Positions 19,919 to 30,786 of a DNA stretch of 64,000 nucleotides are shown piece after piece. A model generated the notes under the pieces. The model did no database searches. It was not told the DNA's origin and saw only the letters and a list, made by a program, of their open reading frames with translations. A program made the position numbers and the translations under genes. The stretch spans positions 558,001-622,000 of the forward strand of contig PSQN01000017.1 of the NCBI GenBank assembly GCA_002989075.1, written 5' to 3'. Source of the DNA: Arthonia radiata. Lineage: Eukaryota > Ascomycota > Arthoniomycetes > Arthoniales > Arthoniaceae. Each line of letters opens with the position of its first letter. The stretch's first letter is position 1.

Positions 19919-22160
19919 CTATCCCATACTTCCACCCCTCTCGTCCCACCTTCCGATCAATCCCGCCATCTTCAGCAGCTCGCGATCTGCCTCGACGCCT
20001 GCACTGCCACTGACACTTCCCCGACCTTCTCGCCTAATCTTCGCCTCTCGCTCCTCGAACTCCATAGCGCGTCTTTGCCCCTTGATCTCCCGTTCACCGC
20101 CCAGTCCCCAGACCTCAATACCCTCGACCTCGAATCTATCCTCCCAGTTACCCTTCTTGCTATAATTGTTTCTACTCGGCGCCGTGCTTGGATAGAAAGA
20201 ACCACCGCCAGCTGCAGAATGCGAAAAGACGCCGAACTCGAGCGCGCCGTCGAGGAAGAGACTCACAGCCCCAAGTGGCAGCACCGGGGCGCCAGAGTTA
20301 GGAGTCGGCAAAGCACAGCCGAAAGCGATGCCCGGAATAGGAGCGGAGGCGGAAGGTGAGAAGGTGGTGTGGTTTGTGCTGATGTCCGAGGCGCGGAACA
20401 CGTCGTGGGTTGGGCTCAGCTGGAATAGCATAGTAGACTTGTTCGAGATGGGCGTTTTGTGTGTCGCTTTAAGCGACTGTGGGATGTATGCGCCGTATAT
20501 GACTGGCTTGCCGATGTCAACGGACGACTGGTGGCGCTGTGGCGGAAGGTGCGTATGGAACTGGCGCTCGGAGGGGTTGATGAGATTAGGTGAGGTCGGT
20601 GAGGCGAGCCCTGGAGACATGGGCGCCGTGCTTGAGGGGTGGTGGGAATATGGCTCCATGACAGTACCGCGGACGAGTAGGAGGGAGGGCCCATGCCAGG
20701 AGAAGACTTGTTTTTCGAATGAGTTGAGGGAGAAGCCATGAGACGTGCCAGCGTAGAGGGGATGGAGGCGACTGAAGATCGATGAGGGTGGTAGGAAGAA
20801 GGAGAGCTGAGAGAGTAGTGGCGGCGTCAAGATGGTAGTGTCGTCGCCTGTTAAAGCTGGGAGAACATCTTGATAGACGTAGGGTTGCGGCTCCTCGGCG
20901 ATTGGTTCTGGGAAAGACTCAACGTTGGGGGAGGAGATGGACAGTGATCGACGAGGCTGAGCAGGTGGGTTGGCACTGGAGAATGATGCGGAGCGAGAGT
21001 GGCTTTGTGGGATGGGTGAGGTTGGTGTACGGACGTGGCTCACAGTGGCGTTGCGGGCGCGGCTGTGACCAAGTGTTGTGGAGGGCGTCGCAGATGGCGT
21101 GCGAGCGTGAGTGGAGCTGGATGAAGGCGATCTGACTGGCCCTCCAGGGAAAGAAACAGAAGGCCTTCGTTTCGAGAGGTCGAAGTCTTTCTGGAACAAG
21201 AAGCGTTCGAACATAGGACTAAAGCCGTCAAAAAGGTAGGGCATGGCGTTTGGTACGACGTTTCGGAAACTTCGGAACGTAATGCCAGGTGAGTTCTCAG
21301 CGTCGAAAAGAGAAGTGATCGCGCGAGCCGCCTTTCGTAAATCCTCCCAGTCCTTCTCCGACAGACTGGCTGTGTACGTGGATAAGTAGTCCTCGCGGAG
21401 AAGTGGTGCTATCAGCAGCAGGAGCTCAATAAGCTTAAGAAGATTATCTGTGGGTATAATGGAGTGCTGTAAGTTTGGCTTCTCGCTGAGGCTGATTGCT
21501 TCGATGTCGTCCAGAGCGTCCAGCGCAGCCAGAGCCAGTTCATCGTCATCATTCTGTATTTCGTCATGGTCGTTGGAAGGCTCATCGATAGCAAATCCAG
21601 AAACACCTTTCAAGGTCTCCTCATATGCCGTGTCGCCGCTACCGTCTTTCAAGTCACTGAGGTCTGGCCTGACCTCGAGCTTCTCGCTTGCGCGCCGATC
21701 AAAAACTGCAAGACTGCCGTAGAAAATCTTTAACCGATCTCTGCTCCCTCGCTTCAATACACGTTGATGGCGATCAGTCATAAGCGTCACAACCTTGATC
21801 AGAGACTCCTTTGTGACAATGCAAGGTGCCTGACTTGGGAAAGGGAAAGCGCCAAGAAACGTCACCATCTGATACACCACTGGGCCAGCTCCAAGGACGT
21901 CCGGAAGTTGCAAGAAGCGACATAACGACGCCTCGGTCCAGAACCGCACATCAGACTCTTTATCAGCAAGACTACGAAAGACTTGCTTGAAGCAATACAG
22001 CTCGAGCTGCGAGTAGCATTTTTCAGCAAACCGGAGAGCAAGCTCGTTGCCAAATTGCTCTATCCTAGAGCGTCAGCTCTGCCGTAGAATCCTTCTACCG
22101 GGTAAGCATGCCTGGAGTCACTTCACGGGTCTCAGTCTCCGCACTTTGCTCTTGTCCCAT
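19919..22160 (-). CDS. RTC5: TLDc-domain protein, restriction of telomere capping 5
   Basis: Two exons, 22099-22160 and 19919-22064, give 735 aa. The short first exon encodes MGQEQSAETETR..., a typical N-myristoylation start (MG) seen in yeast Rtc5. Exon 2 opens with IEQFGNELALRFAEKCYSQ and continues with LYCFKQVFRSLAD and RFWTEASLCRFLQLPDVLGA, the conserved Rtc5 N-terminal region. The C-terminal third holds the TLDc domain (GHGPSLLLVRG-type strand, VIYGAYIPQSLK, LFLDGALEFGVFSHS, VEGIEVWGLG). A Ser/Pro-rich stretch separates the two. Rtc5 is reported at the yeast vacuole as a V-ATPase interactor. The intron 22065-22098 is only 34 nt, unusually short; the phase is right and the start fits, but the splice model needs RNA support. 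Confidence 0.85.
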
Positions 22161-22512
22161 TTCCGATATCAGCACGTGCCTGGATCGACGTGACTTCACT
22201 GTAAATTTCGAGCAGTCATTGCCAGTGCACAGCTGCGTCAGAGCCTTGAGTAATGGCTTTACGGCTTCTCAGTCGATCCTCAGCACCGATCGCACGCTCA
22301 CAGTGCCAAGTCAGCAGATAGGCATGTATTTACGTTTGGAACAAGTTGTTTGGAGAGGGAGTGGATGAGATGAAGCCTTGTAGGGCAATAGACTCAGGGT
22401 TATGCAACCCTAGAATGAACATTGGAGCTGCATGAGCTCGCGAGGTCCAACTTTTTGCTCAAGCCTCTCAACGCTGTCTGAATTCAGTCACTCTTTTACA
22501 TCTGCTTTGGCC
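22161..22512. other. divergent promoter region, RTC5 / MIC60
   Basis: 352 nt between start codons. I see no coding frame apart from a short in-frame extension upstream of the MIC60 start. Confidence 0.5.
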
Positions 22513-24441
22513 ATGCTGCGGGTCATCCTTCCAAGGCAACGGCATGCCTGGGTGGCTCTCTCGCGAAGAACTCAGTCCACTACCACCCCTCCTAACATCC
22601 CACGACCTCCTGGGCCTCCCTCCTCCGCACCCCCCGGCCAGACCAATATACCACAACTTCCACCGGACCCAGTAACCACACCAAAGCCGTCAGAGGTATC
22701 ACCGTCCTCATCCAATCCTCAGTCTCCACCGCCCCCACCACCACCACCTACTCCTAAACGCAAACCGAGGCGACGATTCAGAAGGTTCCTACTGTATTCG
22801 ACGGCTTTCCTCGGTCTCACATACGCGGGTGGGACGTATTACGCGCTTACTTCTGACGCCTTCCACGATGTTTTTACCGAGTACGTGCCGTTTGGTGAAG
22901 ACTTCGTCCTCTTCTTCGAAGAACGAGCTTTCAAACAACGCTTTCCCGACGCTTCAGGCGGCAACTCAAAAACCTATCCCCAAATCTCCGGCGAGAACAA
23001 GGTGACGGTTGGTAGGCAAAGTGGCGTCTCCGCGAAGGCTGCCGAGGCGAGCCAGAAAGCTGGCGATGCTCTAGGCAAGACCGACAGAGCAGTAGCGGAG
23101 AGCAAGGACACATCGAAGCCGACAAAAGATGTCAAGGCAACCGCGATCCCTAGCAAGGAGGAAGCAAAAGAAGAAGCCAAGAAAGTTGCAAGCAAAGCAA
23201 CCTCGAAAGCTTCTCAAGCAGTTCAAAAGGCCACTCCAGCAACGCAAGAGAAACCATCTGCTGCTCCTATACAGCAGATCGACACCCTCAACATTGACAA
23301 CGCTGCAGATCCTGTCGTTCAGAACGTCTCAAAGATCCTCAACGATGTGATCACAGCCGTCAATGCGGACAATGCTTCGGGCAAGTACGGTTCGACGATT
23401 ACTAAGGCGAAAGAAGAGATTCAAAGACTTGCCAGCGACATTACGGCGTATAGAGCCCGAGATGCGAAAGCCGCTGACGACAAAATCCGGGAAAGTCAGT
23501 CAGAATTCGATCAAGGCGCACAAGAGTTGATTGCGCGCATCTCACGCGAACAGCGCGACCAAGAGCTAGCCTTCCGTGAGGAGTACGAAGCCGAACGGGA
23601 GCGATTGGCAAAGACGTACGAGAACAAACTTAAGGCCGAACTAGAAGCAGTGCAAAATGTCGCTGATCAGCGACGGCGCAATGAGCTTCTTGAACAAAGC
23701 GTGAAGCTCACGGACCAGTTCACTGGAGAGGTTCGTGATCGCGTCGAAAAAGAGCGTTCATCGCGGTTATCGAGGCTCAATGAGCTTGCACGCGACGTTG
23801 AAGAGATGGAGAGTCTCAGCAAGACCTATGCCAACGTTCTCGAGACTAACTTGCAGACACAACACCTCATTACAGCAGTCGAGGCTGTGCGATCGGCGCT
23901 GGACGATTCTGAGCGGCCGAAACCTTTCATACATGAGCTTGTCGCTTTGAAGGAGATTGCGCGTGACGACTCTGTTGTCGACGCAGCGATTGGATCGATA
24001 GATCCAGCGGCATATCAGAGAGGCATTTCTACATCTGCTCAACTCATTGACCGCTTCCGGCGTGTTGCTGACGAAGTACGAAAAGCATCTCTATTGCCAG
24101 AGGATGCAGGCGCTGCCAGCCACGCCGCGAGCTTTATGCTGAGCAGAGTGATGTTCAAGAAGGATGGCCTAGCCGTAGGCGATGATGTCGAGAGTGTCCT
24201 CACGAGGACTGAAACATTGCTCCAAGAAGGCAATCTCGATGATGCCACGAGAGAAATGAATGGGTTGACGGGCTGGGCACGAGTCTTATCCAAAGACTGG
24301 CTGGCAGAGTGTAGGCGCGCTTTGGAAGTGAGACAAGCGCTGGACGTGAGTACCATCTTCCACCCCACCCTGAGCCCTGTGCTAATTACCACGCAGGTCA
24401 TCGCGGCGGAAGCGCGTTTGCAAAGCTTACGAGTACAATAA
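22513..24441 (+). CDS. MIC60: MICOS complex subunit Mic60 (mitofilin)
   Basis: Exons 22513-24345 and 24397-24441 give 625 aa. It organises inner-membrane cristae junctions in mitochondria. The start MLRVILPRQRHAWVALSRR is an arginine-rich presequence; an in-frame ATG at 22432 adds 27 residues and is less likely. A Pro-rich linker (about 25-80) leads to a single membrane span at about 92-110 (FLLYSTAFLGLTYAGGTYY). A coiled-coil region (about 290-430, many Glu/Arg heptads) follows, then the mitofilin domain to the end. The 51-nt terminal intron (24346-24396, GTGAGT...ACGCAG) is in frame and free of stops. Splicing joins RQALD to VIAAEARLQSL, the conserved family ending. Confidence 0.93.
   Translation: MLRVILPRQRHAWVALSRRTQSTTTPPNIPRPPGPPSSAPPGQTNIPQLPPDPVTTPKPSEVSPSSSNPQSPPPPPPPPTPKRKPRRRFRRFLLYSTAFLGLTYAGGTYYALTSDAFHDVFTEYVPFGEDFVLFFEERAFKQRFPDASGGNSKTYPQISGENKVTVGRQSGVSAKAAEASQKAGDALGKTDRAVAESKDTSKPTKDVKATAIPSKEEAKEEAKKVASKATSKASQAVQKATPATQEKPSAAPIQQIDTLNIDNAADPVVQNVSKILNDVITAVNADNASGKYGSTITKAKEEIQRLASDITAYRARDAKAADDKIRESQSEFDQGAQELIARISREQRDQELAFREEYEAERERLAKTYENKLKAELEAVQNVADQRRRNELLEQSVKLTDQFTGEVRDRVEKERSSRLSRLNELARDVEEMESLSKTYANVLETNLQTQHLITAVEAVRSALDDSERPKPFIHELVALKEIARDDSVVDAAIGSIDPAAYQRGISTSAQLIDRFRRVADEVRKASLLPEDAGAASHAASFMLSRVMFKKDGLAVGDDVESVLTRTETLLQEGNLDDATREMNGLTGWARVLSKDWLAECRRALEVRQALDVSTIFHPTLSPVLITTQVIAAEARLQSLRVQ
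24346..24396 (+). other. 51-nt intron of length 3n in MIC60
   Basis: Donor GTGAGT, branch-like GCTAATT and acceptor CGCAG. No stop is present, so unspliced RNA would still encode full-length protein with 17 extra residues in the mitofilin domain. Confidence 0.75.
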
Positions 24442-26005
24442 GAAGACAGTCTCTAGACAAAAGCCCTGGCGCATCCTGTATTATTGTACCTATAGGGGTT
24501 AAATATCAAGCGACCAGAGCTTGAGCGTGGCACAATGGAATCAAAAGCACCAGCCTTTTTGACCAAGCCTCATGACAGTGATCTTCACAGCTGCATCCGA
24601 GCATCCGCCATCCTTCCGATGAATCATTCCAGCAACTACAGGCCAAGGTATTGTTGTGAACATCAAAGTCACCAGACTGCGAGATAGTCCAGTGAAGTGC
24701 GCGGCACCAGCGTCGCTACCGGCGCTACTCATAATTCTATTTTAGGGATGCTTACCGAATCGTTGGCGAAGGTTGGACATCCTCACACAGTGTACATGCT
24801 TACTGATGTCTTTGCTTGGGCGGCAGCTCTGAAACGGGTGGCTGGTCTCATGCACGGCTTTCGAAGACTCCGCACGTGGCAGCCAGCCGCACTGTCATGC
24901 AGGGGGGTCGACTTTTCGAGGCCAAGCACATGTCAGGACTTCGGACCGCCTGAATGTATGAGATCCTTGGCTAGCTATTGTGGGAGGGCGCTGCAGAGGA
25001 GCTTTAAACAAAAAGCATATTTGCTCGCATGGCTCTGCTGTTCCTTCGCTTGGTGCTTTCTCCGAGGTTTTCAGCACGACCACAGCACTGGCCACGGTCC
25101 CAAGGAACGGACCGTCTGCGGAAGGCACGTTCGTCATCCAGTGCAAAGAATGCGACAACGATGAGCAGGGCCACGGTTTGTGCCGTCCCGAGCCTTGGAG
25201 CACAATATCCCCTCGTTCTCTATGCATAGAGCTAGACTGAAAAAGGGAAAGAGCAGTTGCCTATTTCCATGGAGAGTCAATGGTGCCCACGGACTTCATT
25301 GCACTTCGCACCGATCACTGCTTTCTTTCACGAGGTGACAATCGCTTGTTTCCCTCGGCAATCGGCCTTGCGGTCGTCGTTGTTACGCTTCTCGCGAGGT
25401 GTTGTTCAGGATCGCAGGTGCATCATAGACACAGCTCAAGCTCTGTCTAGCAGAAGCCCCCACTACAAGTATATCAAGTGTAGTATCACCCATCAGTGCT
25501 TCAAGAAGACTGCAGAGCCTCAATCCTTCTCACGGATCAGTTTGTGAACATGTTAAGAAGCATCAACACCAACAACGGCAAGGGGCCAAGAGGTTGCGAG
25601 AAAATGCCATAAGCGCCGTAGACATCCGTGCTTTGTGTCGTGAGTGCAAGCTAATGCAGGCATGCTGCAATACTCGTCGCGTGCGCCGTACATGCCAAAG
25701 GTACGTTCCCGTGTAACTCTAGACCTTTTGATCTAGCCAGGGCGAAAACGCACCAATTATGCACGCTTGCAGACCTGAGTTTCGCTATCGAGGGCGAGCT
25801 TCCTTGGCTCCTCCGGGAGGATTCATGCACATCATAAAGCATGCGCTCCTCTATGAGAAAAGGCCGACGGCATACAAGACAACACCCACACCTACAGTCT
25901 CGCTGACCTCTGACTCTCTGTCTTCGTCAACTTCACTGGTGATTTTGCTCGAATCGTACTTGCATCGAGAGACGCAGTGCACAGTCTACAAATTTTCTGC
26001 TTACC
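24442..26005. other. gene-poor interval
   Basis: About 1.56 kb. The 63-codon minus frame at 24541-24732 and several others show no recognised motif. No RNA gene or repeat is seen. Confidence 0.5.
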
Positions 26006-27152
26006 ATGTCGAATTGGACGGGCTGGAACTCTTCAGCATCGCTGCCTCCGGACGTTAACAACGGTTCTTGGAGTGTAGGCCTCGTCTGGACGTTTCGAGT
26101 ACTTGCTGTTATCATAGTAGCATTAAGGCTGTACACAAGAACCATAGCGAAGAACACCGCTGGCTGGGATGACTTCTGTATTGCGATCTCTGCTGTCAGT
26201 CTCCCGCCACCGTGGCCTTCGGACAGCGGCTAACAGCATTCAGTTGCTCACAATCTTTGGAGGAGTCAATGACAGCCTCAGACTCGCTCATGGCTGGGGT
26301 CGACACATCGAATACCTATCGCCCAACGACATTGAATTTGTTAACAAATGGATGTTCATCGGCGAAGAGAACAACTTCATCAGTGTCTTCTTCGTGAGGC
26401 TCTCCATCTGCCTCTTCACGCTGCGACTCCTGCCTATAACGCAGAGATGGCCGAGATGGTTCACCTTTGGAGCAATCGCCCTGAACGCCGTTTCGACTAT
26501 TGTCAATCTGGTTGTCTTTGCCACAAGGTGCATTCCGACGGAAGCCATATGGGATATGTCGGTGCACGGGAAGTGCATGACAATGCAGCAAGTGGGTAAA
26601 GCATTCTGGGCGGCTTCAGGTGAGTCTAAGCCTTTTGACTGGGAAAAAGGCACGCTGCTCACACATCTACAGCTTGCGGTGTAGTCATTGACTTCGTCGT
26701 AATTATCGTTCCTTGTTTCGTCATTCGAAACCTGCAAATGAACAAACGCACAAAGATCGGCATTGTGGTCATCATGTGTCTTTCAATCCTCATTGCCATG
26801 TGCAGCATCGGCAAGATGTTGACGATCAGCCATATCCGAGACCCCATTTGTACGTATTTTTCTTCACTCTTGCTCAAGCCTCCCGCTAACAGAATCTATG
26901 ACAGATGACACAGTCGCAGTGTATCTGTTCTCCATGTTTGAAGAAGAGTGCGGCATCATCGTCGCGTCTATGCCCGCGATGCGCCAGTTGTACAAGCATA
27001 TCATGAGCAAGCGGGATGGGCGCCATCGCATCTCTGAGCCGCTCAGCTTCAGCGACCGCGATCACCTGTATGGGAATAGCCCTTCGAGGAATGAGAAAAG
27101 AGCGAAGTCGCTGGAAGTGGAGCTTAACGAGATTGATTCGCTGGATGTATGA
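26006..27152 (+). CDS. rhodopsin-domain integral membrane protein (SAT4/PTH11-like)
   Basis: Four exons, 26006-26194, 26244-26619, 26673-26849 and 26905-27152, join in phase to 329 aa. The introns are 49, 53 and 55 nt with GCTAAC branches in the first and third. Seven membrane spans can be traced: about 24-42, 62-80, 95-118, 130-150, 175-195, 210-230 and 250-270. Family features include LRLYTRTIAKNTAGWDDFCI in the first loop, FVRLSICLFTLRLLP in the third span, and a late EEECGIIVASMPAMRQLYK. This is the fungal rhodopsin-domain (SAT4) family, expanded in plant-associated and saprotrophic ascomycetes and akin to PTH11-type receptors but here without a CFEM domain. The ligand is unknown. It lies alone beside a gene-poor stretch. 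Confidence 0.88.
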
Positions 27153-27473
27153 GTGCTGCGAAGAGGTCCATGATTGTAGGATTATGATGTTACGGCGGTA
27201 CGGCCGAGAAACGGAGAGTGCATACCAGAGATATTGATCGTGAAACAATCGACCAGAAGCTGCCGACGCATGGAATGAAAACAACAATGCCAGCTTGCTC
27301 AGTGCGGCAGTCCTCTTCGATTTGACCGAGACATTTTAGAACGACCCTGCTCAGGTCTGTGGAGTCTTGGCACGGTGCTTTCATCTGAACTGCTTCGACT
27401 TCACGCAAATATTCCAGGTCTGACACTTTCTAGCCGCTGCTTGTTTGGCATCGTTCCTCTTACCTGCTCTATA
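27153..27473. other. intergenic region upstream of bL36m gene
   Basis: 321 nt with no recognised element and no coding frame of note. Confidence 0.5.
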
Positions 27474-27956
27474 ATGTCCAGCATGTCTTTAACGAGCCTT
27501 ACTTCATTCCGCATCTCATTGCGATCCGCATCTGGCACTCGGCTCGCGCCATTGGCTCACGCAGCATACACGACCATTGTCGGCCGACCACCGAACGCTC
27601 TCGGCGCGTTGAAGCTCCCGCATATCAAGTCCAGAACATCACAAACACCACAGGCATGGCCGCTCGCACAACAGGCACGGGGCATGAAAGTCAGAGCTTC
27701 CGTGAAGAAGCTGTGTGATGGGTGTAAGGTACGGCATGGACACTCCTCAGTTCAGGAACTGGGCTGCAATCGCTCGCGGTGTTTTCGTCTTTCCGGCTAC
27801 GTGCTGACTGTGACCCTTCAGAGCGTAAAACGCAAAGGCTACGTCTACATCGTGTGCAGCAAGAATCCTAAGCATAAGCAGAGGTGAGTGAAAGACGGTT
27901 CGCCGATCGTCCGCCGGTCGTCGAACGGTAACTGATGTAGTCTCAGGCAAGGATGA
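27474..27956 (+). CDS. RTC6: mitochondrial ribosomal protein bL36m
   Basis: Three exons, 27474-27728, 27822-27883 and 27947-27956, give 108 aa. An N-terminal mitochondrial presequence of about 70 residues ends near AQQARG. The mature bL36 core follows: [38 protein letters not shown], with the Cys/His zinc ligands (C, C, C, H) in place. Reading exon 2 straight on gives a stop right after KHKQR. A GTGAGT donor at 27884 and a CTCAG acceptor at 27946 remove this stop and add QG, the universally conserved bL36 ending. The last coding exon is thus 10 nt including the stop. The first intron is 93 nt. Part of the large subunit of the mitoribosome. Confidence 0.92.
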
Positions 27957-28170
27957 GAAGCTCGAGCGTAAAGGAACAGTATCGACGACATTGAAAAATA
28001 CGCACGACTTCCAGCGCTTTGCATGATTGGCCAGAAGAGGTATAAGACGATTTCAAGCCAAAGTGCTGTGCCTCATTCGCAGCACATTCTTTGCTTGCGA
28101 GGTGTCAACGTCTCATTCTACAGTCGCCCATCTTCACTTGTGTCGCGATCAATTTTGTCTTGTTGTCGCA

Positions 28171-28848
28171 ATGGGCTTCCTGAAAAATATCTGGAAAGGA
28201 CGCCGAAGATCATCCAACACCAAGCATTCTCGACATCGATCGCAGTTCGACGATGAAGAGCTGACGTTCCGCATTCCACCACCCCCGCCTCGCGAGATAA
28301 TGGCCAAGCGCGACTACTATGTTTCGAAGATCAAAAGCCGTAAGAAATGGCACATGACTCCGGAGCAAGGCGATGGCACTGAAGATGACACCCCTCTTTA
28401 TGCACTCTACCGTCTCTACGAGTGTTTTGCTGCAGACTACCACATCGGCTATCGCAACGAGATTGAGATCTTTTTCCATCGACACGAATGGTCAGTCCAC
28501 GACATCCCAGATCCCCGAGATCCAGACCCTCTTCGCTACGCATTCCTTGCGTGTATCCCAGACCTGCTAGTGGAAGCCTTCAACAAGAACATCAAGGACT
28601 GTATACCTCGCGACGTTCCCATGATGTTGACGCGTGAGCAAGTTGACGAACTTCTTGCCACCCCTGAGTCCGGCAAACAATACGAACATGCACCGGCATG
28701 GACTCGAAACGTTCCCCGCCTGCCACATACGTTGAAATGGCCCACGGACAAGGGCCAAGTTCTCGATTCTCTTGAAGACAAAAGAGCAAGCGAAGCTTTC
28801 AAGCGAATGAACATTCTATTATGGAAGCCACACATTCATTTCACTTGA
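28171..28848 (+). CDS. hypothetical protein, 225 aa
   Basis: A single-exon frame starting MGFLKNIWKG (ATG 28171); an upstream in-frame extension lacks a convincing start. The N-terminus is basic (RRRSS..RHRS), followed by a Pro run. The rest is a compact-looking globular sequence rich in aromatic residues (RLYECFAADYHIGYRNEIEI, WSVHDIPDPRDPDPLRYAFL). No signal peptide, membrane span or known catalytic motif is seen, and I do not recognise the family. The MG start would permit N-myristoylation, but this is only suggestive. Its composition and unbroken length on this strand support it as real. Confidence 0.6.
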   Translation: MGFLKNIWKGRRRSSNTKHSRHRSQFDDEELTFRIPPPPPREIMAKRDYYVSKIKSRKKWHMTPEQGDGTEDDTPLYALYRLYECFAADYHIGYRNEIEIFFHRHEWSVHDIPDPRDPDPLRYAFLACIPDLLVEAFNKNIKDCIPRDVPMMLTREQVDELLATPESGKQYEHAPAWTRNVPRLPHTLKWPTDKGQVLDSLEDKRASEAFKRMNILLWKPHIHFT

Positions 28849-29094
28849 GGCCACCAGCCGCCTCAGGATGGAAACTCGTATCTCCTGCTCCGCTGCGGCA
28901 CCCGCTTGGGCATACATTATCTAGTGGTTAGGGTCAACAGCCCTTGTTCCACGTACGCTCAAAGGTGGGAGGATTGCTTCATTGAGAATGGCATGTGAGA
29001 ACCTAGATGTCCAAGCGTGTGTTCCAACGAAGCAGGAGATGGTTTACTCAAACCAATTAGTGCGGGAGGAATGCTAACTTCCACGGTGGCGTCG

Positions 29095-29886
29095 TCAAAC
29101 AAGCCCTTTGCGCCCGAAGTGCTCTTGGTACTCCGTCGCTACTAATCTCAAAGCCCGGTCGCTGCAATTCTTTTTGTAGCGGCGTGCTGATTCTTCGATG
29201 TCCCTCGCCATTACCGGCTGATGCTTGTTCTTCTTGACAAGTTCGTGAAGATACTGGACCGCGTCATCGACATCATACTGACGCACCTCAGTGTCAATGT
29301 CAGCACTTAGCCGGTTGAGTTTTCCGCAAACGCAGTAAGCCCACGGTGCGGCCAGCACGGTCAGGCCTGGCTCCGCAAAGATAACCACATTCTGCGCCAG
29401 AGCTGCTTGGGTGATTTCTTTCTCCAAGTCGGAGCTCATGAACACCCTTGTCATGTTGTTGAGCCAGTTGCCACCGAGCCTGTCTGAGGTCTGGCTTTCC
29501 GCCTTCTTTGCAGCTTTCTCAACGATAGCCATCTGCTTGCTGGACACGGTTGAACCGAAAACGTCAACGTCATGAGTAGTGTCGCGAGTACCAAGATGCA
29601 GCACGTTGATAGCTCCTCCGACCGTAATGAGCGTAATGTTCTCACTCCGATCGTTCAAATACACAGCCATGTGGTGGAGTGCGTCGCGGAGTATGTCAGC
29701 GGAAAGGTCGTGGTCAGAATATTTGATTGGCATGCCTCTATCATCCCGCTCTTGCTTGGGAATAAATGTAGGTCCACCTTTCGGAGAACTTATGTGACGA
29801 GCCCTGCCCTTCCCCTTGTCCTTTCGTCTACGTCTTCGACTGCGTTTGGATTTAGAGAGCCCAAGTCGAGAAAGCGAATTTCCCAT
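29095..29886 (-). CDS. nucleotidyltransferase-fold protein, predicted myristoylated
   Basis: A single-exon 263-aa protein. It starts MGNSLSRLGLSKS, a strong N-myristoylation pattern (G2, S6), followed by a polybasic stretch (KRSRRRRRKDKGKGRAR) typical of membrane-attached proteins. At about 88-111 it has ITVGGAINVLHLG then DTTHDVDVF. This matches the NTase-superfamily pattern of a GG turn followed by a DxD pair that binds metal. Later APWAYCVCGKLNRL and DVDDAVQYLHELV resemble the helical part of AbiEii/MNT-type nucleotidyltransferases (aKl-Rl, then D-Da). Function in fungi is not known to me. Candidate roles are transfer of a nucleotide to RNA or protein. The family assignment is by motif only. 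Confidence 0.7.
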   Translation of the reverse strand: MGNSLSRLGLSKSKRSRRRRRKDKGKGRARHISSPKGGPTFIPKQERDDRGMPIKYSDHDLSADILRDALHHMAVYLNDRSENITLITVGGAINVLHLGTRDTTHDVDVFGSTVSSKQMAIVEKAAKKAESQTSDRLGGNWLNNMTRVFMSSDLEKEITQAALAQNVVIFAEPGLTVLAAPWAYCVCGKLNRLSADIDTEVRQYDVDDAVQYLHELVKKNKHQPVMARDIEESARRYKKNCSDRALRLVATEYQEHFGRKGLV

Positions 29887-30786
29887 TGATTCCTTTTGCC
29901 AGAGCTCAGATGAGCTAATGTAAGGCCAGCTCTGATCTAGTCTTGCTAGCGAAGATTTTCGACTGGAGGTTCAATGAGCGATTTACCCAGTTCTTTCGCA
30001 TACAGGTCTCACGCGCACCATGCAAATATACACGACGAGAATCCCTACGGCATGCCAGCAATACGGAAAAAGACATGGAACGATTCAGGACGAAATTGAC
30101 ACGTTCAATCACCTCAGGCCCCACACGCTTGACCGCACGCTTCGCCGCACTCGAGCTCTTTATGCTTCAGGGTTTTATCATTGGGAGGTGCAGCGAGTCA
30201 CAAGAAGACATGTATCCTGTATTTTCGCGATGCAGACTTCTTAACACGTCTCTGGAATGCCGTATCAACGGCCTCTGACTGCGGCGTCGGTTTGGTCAAA
30301 CGAGGCGGTGGCATTGCCACGTACAAAACTGGGCTACGCCGCACACTTGCTGGATATTGTTTCAGATGCTTGCGCCCGACCTGGAAACATTGAGCGCGGC
30401 GTGGATTGCCCAATACACTCTGGACAGATCGCTTGCTCGGCAACGTGCGAGTTCAACCGAGCACGTGATAAGCTCCGAGCGCATTGTCAATCTCATAACA
30501 CATTATGTGCCGGTACCGGGGAGTCAATGATGAGCTGCAAACGCGTATGCAACAATGCATAGCGATGCGGTCTAGCGGACGGCAGCATGCAGCTTGCTAC
30601 CATTTTTATCGGCCGACAAACGCAGACGCGGTCGCGTGCATGGTTTGATCTTCGTCGATGTTTGCTATGGCAGCACTCTCCTCCAAACTATCTGTCCAGC
30701 TCTTTCCCCTCTGCGTCTTTCCCTCTCCTTCTCATTAAGTCATCCTCAGACGTCATTACGCATCAACCGCAAAGCATTCTGCCAAT
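29887..30786. other. gene-poor interval
   Basis: 900 nt with only short frames. A pyrimidine-rich tract at about 30670-30740 precedes the next gene and may be its promoter. Confidence 0.5.

Noticed and set aside
22432-22512. Upstream in-frame ATG of MIC60
   Set aside because: The added 27 residues lack a targeting character, whereas MLRVILPRQR begins a typical Arg-rich presequence.
24541-24732. 63-codon minus-strand ORF downstream of MIC60
   Set aside because: Short, no motif, no upstream signals; expected by chance in a 1.5-kb gap.
28905-28985. tRNA-like start (TAGTGGTTAGG) downstream of the 225-aa gene
   Set aside because: It resembles an A box, but there is no GGTTCRANNC-type B box at the right distance and no cloverleaf could be folded by eye.
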